Positions 41,524-41,700 of a stretch of DNA of 41,700 nucleotides are shown in pieces. The stretch is from Pseudomonadota bacterium (GTDB taxonomy: Bacteria; Desulfobacterota; Syntrophorhabdia; Syntrophorhabdales; Syntrophorhabdaceae): contig JAPLKC010000038.1 of the NCBI GenBank assembly GCA_026388255.1, forward strand, positions 1 to 41,700, in the 5' to 3' direction. Made by a program: the position numbers and the translations under genes. The notes under the pieces were generated by a model. It saw only the letters and a program-made list of their open reading frames with translations, ran no database searches and was not told the DNA's origin. The stretch's first letter is position 1; the number at the start of each line of letters is the position of its first letter.

Positions 41524-41700
41524 ATGGCTGAGTCTGTTTTAAATGGAAGAAGAGTACTTGCAGTTGATGATGAGCCTGATGTTTTGACGGTTCTCGAAGA
41601 AGAGATTATGGATGCCTGCCCAAAATGCATCTTTGATAAGGCCACCACATATGAAGAGGCGGCAAATAAGCTGGAATCCAATAATTACGACGTTGTAATC
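41524..41700 (+). CDS. Response regulator receiver domain, cut by window edge
   Basis: From ATG 41524, preceded by AAGGAGG, 59 codons run to the window end. The sequence RVLAVDDEPDVLTVLEEEI is the start of a CheY-like receiver with the acidic pocket DDE. The phosphoacceptor Asp, expected just after YDVVI, falls at or beyond the edge. It is the likely partner of the histidine kinase. Any output domain lies outside. Confidence 0.92.
   Translation, partial: MAESVLNGRRVLAVDDEPDVLTVLEEEIMDACPKCIFDKATTYEEAANKLESNNYDVVI

Overview
The window reads as chromosomal DNA of a strictly anaerobic, Gram-negative, aromatic- or organic-acid-degrading bacterium. The most likely group is the former Deltaproteobacteria (Desulfobacterota, Syntrophorhabdus/Syntrophus-like). 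This is inferred from gene content: a soluble NuoEFG/NfnAB flavin-based electron-transfer cluster, a B12-dependent acyl-CoA mutase with its G-protein chaperone, a molybdenum hydroxylase of the xanthine dehydrogenase family, a hydantoinase/ketone-carboxylase-like pair, a class II photolyase, and an Mla-type outer-membrane lipid transporter. No rRNA, tRNA or CRISPR array was seen.

Left part (1-6160): a patchwork of small accessory genes (DUF6125-like protein, FMN-binding split-barrel protein, class II photolyase, a membrane protein with a DUF2071-like protein, nicotinamidase). Gene debris lies between them: a second 116-bp fragment of the DUF6125-like gene, an inverted repeat pair, and a dinJ-type antitoxin remnant with a stop at codon 4.

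Catabolic operon (20187 down to 6163, minus strand): class III CoA-transferase, GntR/FCD regulator, MeaB GTPase, B12-binding mutase subunit, mutase catalytic subunit, HyuA, HyuB, PaaK-like CoA ligase, then the FAD, [2Fe-2S] and molybdopterin subunits of a molybdenum hydroxylase. A strong sigma70-type promoter with an adjoining 14-bp palindrome containing GTATAC, a likely GntR operator, precedes the first gene. The set looks like a complete CoA-dependent degradation route. The mutase keeps the Tyr and Arg that hold the free carboxylate of methylmalonyl-CoA, so a dicarboxylic acyl-CoA intermediate is likely. The primary substrate cannot be read from sequence.

Middle (20190-24345): a GGDEF gene tail, an AmpG-like MFS transporter with a heptamer repeat in its 5' end, a MITE-like inverted repeat, a P1-family peptidase, a cyclophilin, and a clear terminator.

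Redox operon (31176 down to 24346, minus strand): NuoE-, NuoF- and NuoG-like proteins followed by NfnA and NfnB, all overlapping. The NuoG-like protein has formate-dehydrogenase-type clusters but no catalytic Cys/Sec-His. The cluster therefore looks like a bifurcating NADH/NADPH/ferredoxin complex (comparable to the Sporomusa-type Nfn) rather than a formate dehydrogenase. A 20-codon ORF with a strong ribosome site and a hairpin lie in its leader.

Right part (31404-41700): an HpnP-like B12/radical-SAM protein; a ~970-bp gene-poor stretch with a serine-recombinase remnant; an unrecognised small protein; a large class III cyclase-TPR-membrane protein carrying a CCHC zinc knuckle; and, divergent from it, an MlaE(STAS)-MlaF-MlaD-lipoprotein operon continuing into a histidine kinase and a response regulator cut by the window edge.
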